A DNA stretch of 22,572 bases from positions 1-22,572 of the forward strand of contig JAQGAU010000930.1 of assembly GCA_034698045.1 (NCBI GenBank). Direction: 5' to 3'. Source of the DNA: Paramacrobiotus richtersi (Eukaryota; Tardigrada; Eutardigrada; Parachela; Macrobiotidae). Below the pieces are notes generated by a model, which ran no database searches, had not been told where the DNA came from, and was given only the letters and a program-made list of their open reading frames with translations. The position numbers and the translations under genes are program-made. Below, piece after piece: positions 8,268 to 17,639 of the stretch. The stretch's first letter is position 1; each line of letters starts with the position of its first letter.

Positions 8268-11099
8268 ATGGAACAGTGCAGTGTCATCTTTGTCCTTGGT
8301 GCTCCAGGTTTGCTTAACGTGACCTAGCGCTATCTGGAAGATGGTCGAAATTGTAAAACAGCACTGTTCGAAATGCCGTTTTGCATGCATGTGCATCGAC
8401 TTGTACAGTGACCTGTACTTACTATTAAATTATGACTTAGTGGAAAGAGAGCTTCCCATTTTTGACTAATATATACTTATGTATTGTTTTAATATTTTAA
8501 TCGGTAGACCATGCTAACCACTGCTAATCTGCCGCATTTTCTTGGTTTGTTTTTTACTGCTGACTTTCGGCGGTGTTGATTGTCTGTGACATTATAGTCA
8601 TTGCGCAACACGCAAATTCTGACTGACATTGGCGTATTGTGACTTACACCGTGCCCGTGCCAGCGAAATTGACCAAATTGTCAGTAAAAGCCTGTGTCTG
8701 TGAGGGGCGTAGACGAAAACACACGACATGAATGGGCGTTCCCTGTCATGCCTGTAAAGCCGCTCGCTTACTGACAGACAGCGGGAAAGGCAGAATTCTG
8801 ATTGGCCAGCTGAACATTTAATTTAGATCGAGCGTGACTGGCGCCAATCAAAAAATTGCGTAGTGTTACACGCAGCTCGTCAGCCTCGAAAAATCGTGCA
8901 GCAAATTTTGTCCGAACTTTTTGAGACCAAGATTCCGGAACACATTTAAAGTTCAGTTCTAGTTTGGCTTCAGTTTTGCTGGAGCTGGAAACTCATTGAA
9001 GGATGTTCTAATGCCAGCCATATATAGAGCACCTGAACCCTCGTGCTAACCATGTTTCAGCAGGGAACCCTGCTTGGCGCTGGCTACCCAGCGGACTTCG
9101 TCCTCGCGCCGCTATTGTGGAAATCTGTTTCTTTCGGTTGCCATGCGTGCCAGCGGCTTAGCCCGGAAAAGTGATTGTTGATCATGCGTGGCAGGATACC
9201 TTAAAGTAAATACGGTAAGGCGCACTCGTCCTAGTTTTCGAACGTGGGCATGATATCACTGACTTCGTATTGAGACTGTCAATTTTTCTGTATATTTAAC
9301 GGAAATATTACAAAATTTTTGAGCGCAGTTTTTCTGCGAGTTATTTCGTTTACGGGGATGCCCCATGTGCTGGCTACCCAGCAGAAGAGAGAAATAACTC
9401 AATATCAGTAATTTGCTAGCTGGTTGTTATCTTGTTAAATCATATTAAGCTGCGCAACTGTCAAAGTATCTGAATCTGGCTATTTGCCTGGTTCGACAAA
9501 AAAAACATCTAGCGGAAATTTGCTTTTATTGTAGAGAGGAACATCAGCAAAATTTTCCGGGCACAGCGTCAACATGACGATCAACCGTCTTTCTTCAGCG
9601 ATGGAGAAGTCGAGGTGTTGCTGTTTTTGCAGGGTAGCCTGCGCCTTGGGTAGCCAACTAAATCAATCAATTAACAGATAATACTTTCTGTTATTTTTTT
9701 CTGTTGTGTTTGTTTGCGGGACTTTTGTGTGATTGCTGGATGTGGCTGGTATAAATTTAAATTAACCAAATCTGGAAAAGTATTTCCCGTTGAGCCCGCT
9801 TTCGTGGCGGCTGTCTTGATATGTGACGCTGTGTGTGGTAAACCGTTTTGAGGTGGCGGTTGCCTTTTGAGTGTGCGGTAGTTTGTATGTGCAGATTCAT
9901 AAAAGTATGTAAACCAGCTAGCGCAACTGCAGCGACCGTCTATCGTTATTTACTGACTTACATACGGCTTTTTAGCACTCTGTCAGTAAGAAAGCTTCTT
10001 TGTCAGTCAGAATTTGTGTAGTGCGCAAGGCCTCTATTATTTACCGGTGTGATGTATGCGGCTCCATGCATTTCGGTTCGAAATTTCGAATCGAAAACCA
10101 CTGTATTCTGTTCATCGACATCAGGCGACTTGTACATGCATATGTGTAGTTCCTAGGCAACTGATAAAAAAAGTGACCCCACGCGCATGCAGTCAATCTG
10201 TTATTTGTTTGTTTGGGCAAACAGGGATCGACATATCGACGATCCCATCTGTCCAGTGTTGTATCCGTTAAGCTGATGCACGTACAGCTGTGTTTCCTTG
10301 ATTTAATTATGTGTGCCATTAGCCACACGATCATAAATGTTAGTACTATATAAGCTACATTGTGATAAAATGGAATATATAACATACCATTTTTAAAATC
10401 GCATAAAATTGTAAATTTAGTATAATATTTCGATGTACCGAGACTTTGCAGACTGCGCTTTAGCTGAGTATATACCAGTTACTTATCACCCTACGTTTAA
10501 CTCAACCCGTCTCAAACACAGGTGCGGGAAAGGGTACGCTGTGTGCCGAACTCTCCAAATTCCTAGACTACGTACACTTCTCCGCTGGAGCGCTCATTCG
10601 GCAGGAAGCCCACACGCCCCACTCCGAGTATGGAGAGCGCATCGCTGACGTCATCAAAGAAGCGGGGCAGCTTGTCCCGGCTGCGATTACCGTGGCACTG
10701 CTTCGTCGAGCCATGATCACCTCTGGGAAGCGGGGATTCCTCATTGACGGTTTTCCGGTCAATTCGGCGAACGTACAAGAGTGGGAGGCTACGATGGGAG
10801 CGGAGACGCAAGTGTCGTGTGTGCTGTACCTCGATGTACCAGAGAAAGTTGCCATTGAACGGTGTCTGAATCGGAATGACCGTCATCGTACCGATGATAA
10901 TAGGGAAGGTTTACAGAAGCGATGGGCGACGTTTACGAAAGAGACAGGAACGGTTGTGGATTATTATGAGAAAAGGGGTGTACTGCGAAAGTGTGATGGG
11001 TGGAAGTCGGAGCAAGAAGTTTTGCGGGATGTGAAAGACATGTTGTCGGTTACAGAAAAGGGGGAAAGATTCCGCAGTAAATTTGGTTTATTACTGTAA
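8268..11099 (+). CDS. CMPK1: UMP-CMP kinase-like nucleoside monophosphate kinase
   Basis: Exon 1 is 8268-8307 and exon 2 is 10522-11099, giving 205 residues (human about 196). The phase-1 junction rebuilds the P-loop exactly: VLGAPG|AGKGT. The adenylate-kinase-fold landmarks are GAPGAGKGT (11-19), FSAGALIRQE with the NMP-binding Arg40, LVPAAIT, FLIDGFP, and the lid RHRTDDNREGLQKR (134-147). The enzyme phosphorylates UMP, CMP and dCMP with ATP, in the cytosol. The DDN-type lid points to UMP/CMP rather than adenylate kinase. Oddly, the near-invariant Arg after GFP is Val93. The homology-supported start is ATG 8268. An in-frame ATG at 8124 would add 48 residues, but a strong acceptor at 8153 suggests that part is intronic. 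The C-terminus runs past the family's usual end by roughly 15-20 residues. Confidence 0.93.
9059..9093. repeat. paired hairpins, copy 1
   Basis: AGCAGG-GAAC-CCTGCT (9059-9074) is followed at once by CGCTGG-CTAC-CCAGCG (9078-9093). Each has a 6-bp perfect stem and a 4-base loop. They lie in the long kinase intron, about 40 bases after a TATATATAG sequence. Function is unknown. Confidence 0.6.
9324..9400. repeat. multibranch hairpin cluster, copy 2
   Basis: CGCAG-TTTTT-CTGCG (9324-9338) precedes a perfect 10-bp outer stem, GAGTTATTTC (9338-9347) with GAAATAACTC (9391-9400). Inside the outer stem sit GGGG-ATG-CCCC (9354-9364) and TGCTGG-CTAC-CCAGCA (9368-9383). This is a compact multi-stem fold in otherwise unstructured intron. 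It could be a structured RNA or a DNA foldback remnant. I cannot match it to a known RNA class. Confidence 0.55.
9535..9633 (+). other. possible 99-base cassette exon within the kinase intron
   Basis: A good acceptor (tgcttttattgtag) is followed by 99 bases without a stop, ending at CAGG|GTAG. The frame reads RNISKIFRAQRQHDD and onward through GEVEVLLFLQ, with protein-like codons. Its entry and exit phases (1 and 1) match the kinase intron exactly, so inclusion would keep the reading frame and insert 33 residues in the middle of the P-loop. It may instead belong to another transcript. There is no homology support. Confidence 0.35.
9621..9677. repeat. paired hairpins, copy 3, over candidate splice donors
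   Basis: GCAGG-GTAG-CCTGC (9629-9642) and TTGG-GTAG-CCAA (9646-9657) lie inside an outer CTGTT (9621-9625) / AACAG (9673-9677) pairing. In both hairpins the loop is GTAG, the start of a possible donor, and the first coincides with the end of the candidate exon at 9535-9633. Copies 1 and 2 carry the same core in the opposite orientation. Confidence 0.5.
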
Positions 11100-11837
11100 C
11101 TTTCTCAAACGCTGTACCGTGGTATATCGATAATGTGTGCTATTTTTGTAGTTGTGTACTGAATTTGTGCTGGATTCTATACAAGGTTGCTTTGTTTTGT
11201 TGTAAACACTTTCTTTAATTTGATTTGTAACAGTCTGAAATACTGATGTCTGATTATGCCGAGAATGTACTGGAAACTGCTGGTGTGATGACCACAACTG
11301 TACACTTGTTCACAGCCGTTTACGCGCCACTGTCAAAGTTCTGTAAAAATCCAGTAATGATACAACCCTCTTTTACTTTCGTAACCAGATCGTTGGACAG
11401 CAAAACATTAGTTCAAGTTTCCAATAGTTTTCATTGCAGTACATGTAGTGTATTCCATAAAGGAATGGTGGACAGTTTAATATTCCGTGGTATCGATCTG
11501 CCTCGATACCATAACATAGAAAAATCGGAACATTGCAGCGTGCTAAAGTACGGAACCCCGAAACAAAACAAATATAGTCATATACTATACGTAGAAACCA
11601 TGGTTGTATTCCACCAAATGATTGGGAGCTAGACAAACTGCAATTCTTATGCACGACTCTGCACAAAAAAGTTTAGCAAAGTACACAATATATATGGAGA
11701 AAAGCTGACTGCATACATTGGGGAAGCAAGACCACCACGCGGTGAACAAGTTAACAACTAATCTAACAACGCGATACTGCAACAAACCACAATTAACAAT
11801 GAGAATCTTTAACAGCGAGTCTTGCACGTTTTTCCAG
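11100..11837. other. no supported gene; 3' flank of the kinase gene
   Basis: An ATG-started frame at 11246-11632 is open for 128 codons, but its composition is not protein-like and a second frame is open antisense to it, so I do not call it. One clear hairpin, GGTATCGA (11489-11496) with TCGATACC (11503-11510), lies within it. Confidence 0.4.
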
Positions 11838-11926
11838 CCCCGGCAGAGACAATTAACGTCTACTCAACAATTCGTGAACAGGCGAAATCAGCCGAAAGGC
11901 GCAGAAAAGGAAGATTAGCAAGATAG
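11838..11926 (+). other. possible terminal coding exon
   Basis: A strong acceptor (gcacgtttttccag) is followed by two phase bases, 28 codons reading PAETINVYSTIREQ then AKSAERRRKGRLAR, and TAG (11924-11926). The tail is basic and probably helical. A donor-like CGCA|GTAAAT near the end of the kinase exon (about 11076) has the matching phase 1, so this could be an alternative C-terminus for the kinase; otherwise its gene is unknown. Confidence 0.35.
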
Positions 11927-11930
11927 CAAA

Positions 11931-12371
11931 CTACAGGCTGGTGAGGCTGCAGTTACTGACAATGTCATTACATCCTCCCACGATAGCTGCTGGCAGCAGT
12001 TCGATGTAAACTGGCCATTTGGCCATTTCCGTGACCCGCATGCACACTTTGCCGGACTGTGTGGCATGGTTGGTTAGATTCTTTGCAGGCATTCTGGGAT
12101 ACAGTTTACCACAAATGTATGCTGTCTGATGCTGCGAAAACTACAAAATTAGTTCTGCAAAGGAACGGTCGATTATGGTACACCGTAGACAACGCCAACT
12201 GTGCCTGAAGCAACATATTTACAAGTAGTCTTTTGACAATCGTCACTGCTACCAAAGCTTATCACAGTACCTACGTATCCTGCATTGGGTGGGATTTCAA
12301 CCACAATGACCTTCTTTCGGCATTTCAGTAGGAATATTTGATGATCTACATATCTGCCCACTGACTTTAGC
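11931..12371 (-). CDS. unrecognised cysteine-containing, probably secreted protein, 3' exons
   Basis: The last exon is 12131-11931. After a good acceptor (gtagttttcgcag) it reads 66 residues, beginning HQTAYICGKLYPR and ending NCSLTSL, then TAG. It has four cysteines and two N-glycosylation sequons (NLT and NCS), which point to the secretory pathway. An upstream minus-strand frame (12371 to 12173) contains KKVIVVEIPPNAGYVGTV and CQKTTCKYVASGT, also protein-like. Phase-0 donors after TAC (GTAGGT), ACA (GTTGGC) or GGC (GTTGTC) would join it to the last exon, but I cannot choose among them. The first exon and any signal peptide were not found, so the model is partial. I recognise no family. The stop codon lies 4 bases from that of the opposing candidate exon at 11838-11926. 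Confidence 0.5.
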
Positions 12372-12373
12372 AA

Positions 12374-12720
12374 TTGTCATGTTTGTTTCTGGATTTCGAA
12401 ATTAATTAATTGGTAAAACGTTGTACTCTTTTTACAAGTATTGAAACATTATCGGAACAACAGCTCTATAGCAATTTTTACTTCGTAATGGGAATACGCA
12501 TGTCAGATATAGTTACGAGGCGCCTGTGCCTTTTTGGAGTGGCAGCCAGATATGATTTTTTCTCAAATTTTGCTATTGGATTAACACTTTCTGTAAGCTA
12601 GATCATTAATTTTGTAGGCTACTGTTACTGCTGTGGCAAAAAAAGATTTGTGTACGGGAAGCAGTTGCTTCCCGTCGCGATGGAATAGTATGTATTAGTA
12701 TTATTGAACAGCTTTATTGA
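12374..12720. other. no supported gene
   Basis: Short frames on both strands have AT-rich, unconvincing codons. One minus-strand piece near 12470-12560 (RRLVTISDMRIPIT) is mildly protein-like and could belong to the gene that ends at 11931, but no splice sites decide it. Confidence 0.3.
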
Positions 12721-14145
12721 GGAACTATATATATTATTATTATCAAGTAAGCCGGGCAATGGCCATTGTTTGCAAACTGGAACAAGGTAGTCTGAATCCA
12801 CCAGCCGAACCACGAGTACCCTTCTGGCGCCGTAGCAGGGAAAAGTGAATCAACCTGGACTGGCCTCTTCGTTGCTGATTGCACCAATTTACTTGTGCCA
12901 GTTACTGTTAGGAAAGTACCAGCATAACATAACATCTATTCGGCCTTGGTAAAAAGTTAGTACGCTAAGAGTGAGGTCCGTCTGCCTGAAATAATTCGGC
13001 TTTGGCAGTACGATTAGCTAATCTTCAGTCTGATTATTATCGTACGACGTATATATACGTAGGCCATGATCACAGTTATTACTGCTTCGTATGTCAGAAG
13101 AGCGTTGCTCTGCTGCGGGTACGTAAGCCAAGGCTGCGAACACAACTTGTAGCTAACGATTGGCGCATCACTAATCAAAACTATTTTTGAAAATCCGTAG
13201 CAGTTGTGATCCGGAAAGAGTTTAATTATCGTTTTTGCTTTCTATCAAGGGTCTTCTAATGGCTAGAACATTCTTTTCACGGCCAAAATGCAGCGGCCGC
13301 CAAGCAAACATCGGCAATACGGTGTTGGTCAACATCGGTCCACTGCGAAACGAACATGACCTCTGGTGTTTGGGATACCTGCAGGACATCGAGGATGACC
13401 AAGTGCTCATTGATCTGGATTGCACTCAGTTTCCTCCCTTTTGGATCAGCAGCCAGTACGTCTGGCACCATCACCGGCTAATCGACTTTGGTTGGTCTAT
13501 ATACCACGATCCACTGCGTTCGCCGCCCTCGCAGGACGTACAAGTTGCTCTACGCAGCGTGCAGACTGGACCCCTCGTATTCCGTCCAGCGAAGCTGCTT
13601 ACTTATCCATCAATTAGGAATCTCTACCTATGCTGCGTTACTACGAAGGCACCGGAGACGGATAGTCATGAAATCCTGGTTGTGCATCAGTGGCAGGTCA
13701 TTGAGTCGCTGCCGGTTAACGAGTTGCCGCTACTGGATCGACTGAGGAATCCTGGAAGTCCGGATGAAATTCCCGTCTTCAAGCAGATAGTTCACACGGT
13801 CAGTCCAATCCCGCCATTAATTGATGGATTCCGACTTTGTAGGCTAATCTGCAGTGCCGTGAAGGCAGCGGAACTTTACCGCAGCAGATTCAACATCTGT
13901 TTGATGGAGCATCGTGGTTTTGTAAAGATCGTCAAAAACAGCATCATGATCATGCTTTTTGATTTGCATCGTTGGAGAATAGCCCATGGGGAAGAGGGAC
14001 AAGGAGAGTGGACAGCGTTATCAGAGCAAAAATTCGCTGAGGAAGTCGTGAAAATCTTAGGCAAATACAAAGAAACGACATCACTTGGACTGCGAATGCG
14101 TGAATCTAATTACGTCACAGGTGAGTAAACGTAGCTATGCCGACG
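12721..14145 (+). repeat. tandem segmental duplication, left copy
   Basis: This stretch aligns in direct orientation with 19478-20958. It begins at ggaactatat and continues through patches such as gggcaa.ggcc.ttgt, tctggcgcc and gtctgcctgaa, then a complete first exon, and stops about 25 bases into the following intron (gtgagtaa.cgtagctat). The offset grows from 6,757 to 6,815 bases. The exon is much better conserved than the upstream part. Confidence 0.85.
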
Positions 14146-15737
14146 TCCGCAAAGGGCAGTGTTCCAAATCCAACTGTCTAGCAGTATGTGTATTGTGTCA
14201 TGTATTAATTGTTTGTTTGATGAAGGTTTGTATAATTCTGTCGACGAAGTTGCACCGTTCGTCCGCATACTGCCGTGGGAGCTTGTAATCGAAGTGTTGT
14301 TTTATCTGGACTTTCATTCTCAAATCAAAGCAGAACGGTAAGGTCATGCGCGTTAAGCAAATAGCTGTACATTCGCCTACTTATATTCAATGTACATAAT
14401 TAGACTGATTCCAACGAGTTTCGATTCCAGGCTTTAATGCTAACGTGCTGATTGGAACAAGATTTTTATATGAGCAAATTGTGTGGCTACTATAGTGCGA
14501 CATCCAAGTTAACCAAAAAATAAAAGAAATATACTGGCTGGTAGTACGTAAATGTTAAACGGTACGGTGGACCTACACTCCAATGCGCTAAACATATCGT
14601 ACTGGTAACGAGTACCGAGCCGCGCGCAGTAATCCCCAACCAGTCGAGAATATTTCCCGAACGATTTTGAATACTGCGCGCTACAAACGTATTTCTTACA
14701 GCATTCTTACTAATTACCATAAGTGAATATCATGTCTGACTATTGTGTAGAGTTTGTTCGCTTTGGGATTCACTGCTGAGGGCGCGATCTCCTTGCTTTG
14801 TCATTATCGACTTCAGCAGCATCGACATCAGCATCGGAACCTATTCCATCGAAGCAAGCGAAGGATATTACCTCGGGACGTTGTTGGACCGAGCGGTCAA
14901 CCAGAACACCAGGGCGCTAGCTTTTTACAACATCAACGTCGACAATCTACACAGACACGACGAGACTGTCCGAATCATGGAGATCACCCAAACCCTATTG
15001 GTGTTAAAAAACGTGCGACTGCTGGCAATCATGCTGAACCATTGCTGTCTTAGTCAGGAGTTAAGAGAAGACTCGGATGAGGACGATTTCATGGCTCACA
15101 GACTGGTGCACATATCCAGACTGCTGTCAGTATGTCAGAAACTGATTTTACTGCACCATTCCACGTTCCAGTATCCTGGGTGTGACTGTGGTATCGCCCA
15201 TGGGCGGGGCAAAAGATTTCCCAAAATGGCCACCATGACATTTCCTTCGCTAGAATCCCATCGTTCTGCCGGTGAAAGGGAAAGTATAATGCGGTACGTA
15301 AAGGCATTAGAGTCCCAGCTTCCTCCAGCGGATGAGATTAAAGCTCGGTTCAAAGAACGCCATCAGTACCTTGTGGAGACGTTGCCGTACCCGGAGGAAT
15401 GGCAGAAATTCCGACAGTTTCTCAGGAGGTAAGCACTACCGTCATTGCGCCGGAGCTGCTGGCAACACCGCAGCAGCCTTTCGAGAATCGACATTTTTGA
15501 GTTGTGTTCGCTCCGGCTTTTAACGCGTCAAATGTTAATCGGTTACTACAGTGCATAATACAAAACAATCATCTACCATAGTCTTTTTGCAGACACACTT
15601 TCACCGAGCTTGCCACACTGGATAGCTTTTGGGCCGAACTGGACCTGCGAAATTTCGATCAGCTTCCTCTGACCAAAATGTCTTTGCTGCTGCTTGATGC
15701 TTGTATTAACTTAGCGTTTGCAAACGTGACTGATTGA
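13259..15737 (+). CDS. F-box protein with a Tudor/agenet-like N-terminal domain
   Basis: There are four exons: 13259-14120, 14226-14337, 14751-15428 and 15593-15737, giving 598 residues and TGA. The phases agree (1, 2, 2). Residues about 20-72 (NTVLVNIG, LWCLGYLQDIEDDQV, IDLDC, YVW) have the strand-rich, W-x-x-G-x-x-x-D-I-x-D-D pattern of Tudor/agenet-type barrels, which is inference. Residues about 301-335 form an F-box, ILPWELVIEVLFYLDF then ERVCSLWDSLL, split by intron 2. The C-terminal part has leucine-rich, LRR-like spacing plus an acidic loop (EDSDEDDF) and a GCDCGIAHG stretch. F-box proteins bind Skp1 and present substrates to SCF ubiquitin ligases. The start is the first ATG after an in-frame TAA and is matched in the paralogue at 20047. 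A possible poly(A) signal, ATTAAA, lies at 15957-15962. The specific substrate is unknown. Confidence 0.85.
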
Positions 15738-16536
15738 TCAATATGTATGACATATGTGCAAGCGTACTTTCTGCGCGTATCATTCCTTTACTTGTGGCGC
15801 CGATTTCTTGACTGACATAAAATGCACCCATGACCTTTGACTTCATGGTGTGTGTGACACTGTGTAACATTGTTACAATGATGTATCTAGCAGTTTATAG
15901 ACTTTATGTAATATTTATAACTTGCCATGTCCCTGTCGTAACAGTTCACCAAGCAAATTAAAAGTTAGATGAACTGCCGGAACCTGGCACTGGTAGAAAA
16001 TAACGAGTGAAAACTCGCAGTATCGCAAACTTGATTATAATTCACAGAGCTGAGTCAAGGATCGAAAGTTCACTAGATCGAAGTAACTGTTGTTCCGGTT
16101 CACAATGTCTGTTCGTTTAGATTTTCAGTATCTGTTCATATTATTTATCAGCATCCCATGCACCTCGAAGCGAATCCAGTCGAAGCATTTACAAGCTCAT
16201 AGCAGCTTTTATTTCATGATCAGGACAAATCCATCAGTATTCATAATACAGTAACTGAGAGCAAAACTAAAGGTCAACTTTCATTTTTAAAACAACGTTC
16301 GAATGTCAAACTTTCACCGGTATCTTTGTTGCTTGCGTAAATGTGCGCCCCCTGGCGGGTTTATCACCAACAGCTCACCTTTCGTCAGGTGACTTCGTCC
16401 TTAATATTATCAAAGTAACACCGGGAAGCTGGATCAGCTGAAGCTGTAAGTATGTACTGCGTCGGTATTCTTTCTTAATCGTTCGGGCGCGTTAATTCAT
16501 GCACCATTAGCTGGACGGCTTTGTTGACTGGGCATA
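15738..16536. other. intergenic region between convergent genes
   Basis: It holds ATTAAA (15957-15962) for the plus-strand F-box gene and a minus-strand AATAAA (plus tttatt at 16208-16213) for the Shisa-like gene. An alternative last exon for the latter may lie at 16443-16385 on the minus strand: acceptor cttacag, 18 codons reading SADPASRCYFDNIKDEVT, then TGA. It would join a weak GTGTCT donor after residue 116 of that protein. Confidence 0.45.
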
Positions 16537-17639
16537 TTAATTTCGGTTCCATTTCTTAACGCCCCAGAATTCGAAGACACCGCAAATTATGCTTAGAAGC
16601 ACCAGGGATGCCACCTAACAAAATTGTTAGTTGAGAAACACGCTAAACTATGCCGGTACATATGCAGTCATAGTATCCGTTAGAAATAATCTGTCTATAT
16701 AATTATGGTTTAATGGCGCAACATTTTTGTGGTTGTTAAACACGTTATAAACGATTTAGAGATTTTAAATTTTACTTATTGCTTTTAAAGATGCGTGGCA
16801 ACAGATTTACTGCATTGAAAAAGTCATGCATCTATAATTAATGCAACCTCGGCCAGAAACGAATTCGAGTAGTTCTAATAAAGCACACGCTTTAGAGACT
16901 TTTTTTGTGGTAAAATCTGTGGCAATTATCGTTTGCTTACAAAATTAACATTTAGTCAAGAAGATTTTTTTGCGATTGTTGCCTGTAGCAATGGGTTAAT
17001 GGACTAGTAAAACGCAGATTTGAGCAGTTTTAGCTATATCCAACTTACAATAAAAATTCCCACAAATGCGGCTAGCCTGTAAATAAACTGACTTCCTTAT
17101 GATGAAATAAGTCACAAAGCAAAGCAAACTTGCACATGCAGTTGCGCGTCGGGATTATCAGGGTGGCTTCGGTAGTTAGTAACGCAAACATACCCAAGCC
17201 TCATGTCACCACCGCCCATGTAGCTAACGACATATGCGCTCCATTGACAGCAGTTCTTATCGTCGTCCGGTCCGCAACAGTACTGGGGCAGTGGAATATT
17301 GGGGTACTGTTCCTTATCCGCTTCTGTTGGACATCGGATTAAACCCCACGCGGATTTTCCCTGGGGACTGACAAATCGAAAACGGCATGCTGTGGCAGGA
17401 TCGTAAGCTGCACCACCTAAAACTGCAATGTATACAAATGTTTCGAAGTTTGATTGGGTACTTCGGCCATTCCGTGTAACGCACGCATATAAGAAAGTTG
17501 TACATGTTGGCTAAACGTCCATGCTTGTTGCAGCAGGGATACCGTATTCGAAAGTCTTAAAACTGAGATGCAGCTGCAAACCTTGTATGAACGATACGAA
17601 AGTGGCTGATATCAGGAACAATACTGAAGCATCCATCAT
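16537..17639 (-). CDS. Shisa-like (STMC6-type) single-pass membrane protein
   Basis: There are four minus-strand exons: 17639-17582, 17422-17194, 17076-17049 (only 28 bases) and 16614-16537, giving 130 residues and TAA. All introns are GT-AG with matching phases (1, 2, 0). The order is: signal peptide (MMDASVLFLISATFVSFIQ); a six-cysteine ectodomain with C32, C50, C68-C69 (PQYCCGPDDD) and C77-C78 (KNCCQW); a membrane segment of about residues 96-119 (GLAAFVGIFI then VASLVLLSIICGVF) split by an intron; and an 11-residue basic tail. The C...C...YCCG...CC pattern followed by one TM helix is typical of Shisa/VOPP1/WBP1-type proteins, which act as receptor or trafficking adaptors in the secretory pathway. 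Such proteins usually have a longer proline-rich tail, missing here. No single exon is long enough to stand out. Alternative donors in exon 1 and an alternative last exon are possible. Confidence 0.7.

Noticed and set aside
8148..8396. Minus-strand 82-codon frame opposite the first kinase exon
   Set aside because: It is antisense to a supported coding exon, with no splice sites or family features of its own.
10041..10385. Opposed frames of 114 and 71 codons in the kinase intron
   Set aside because: They overlap each other on opposite strands and both have random-looking composition.
12068..12210. Plus-strand frames through 11940-12210 that look protein-like
   Set aside because: Joining them needs an intron of about 20 bases. 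The minus-strand frame is longer, unbroken and has a proper acceptor.
14490..14720. Minus-strand 76-codon frame in the F-box gene's second intron
   Set aside because: Aromatic-rich composition typical of AT-rich intron; no splice sites or family features.
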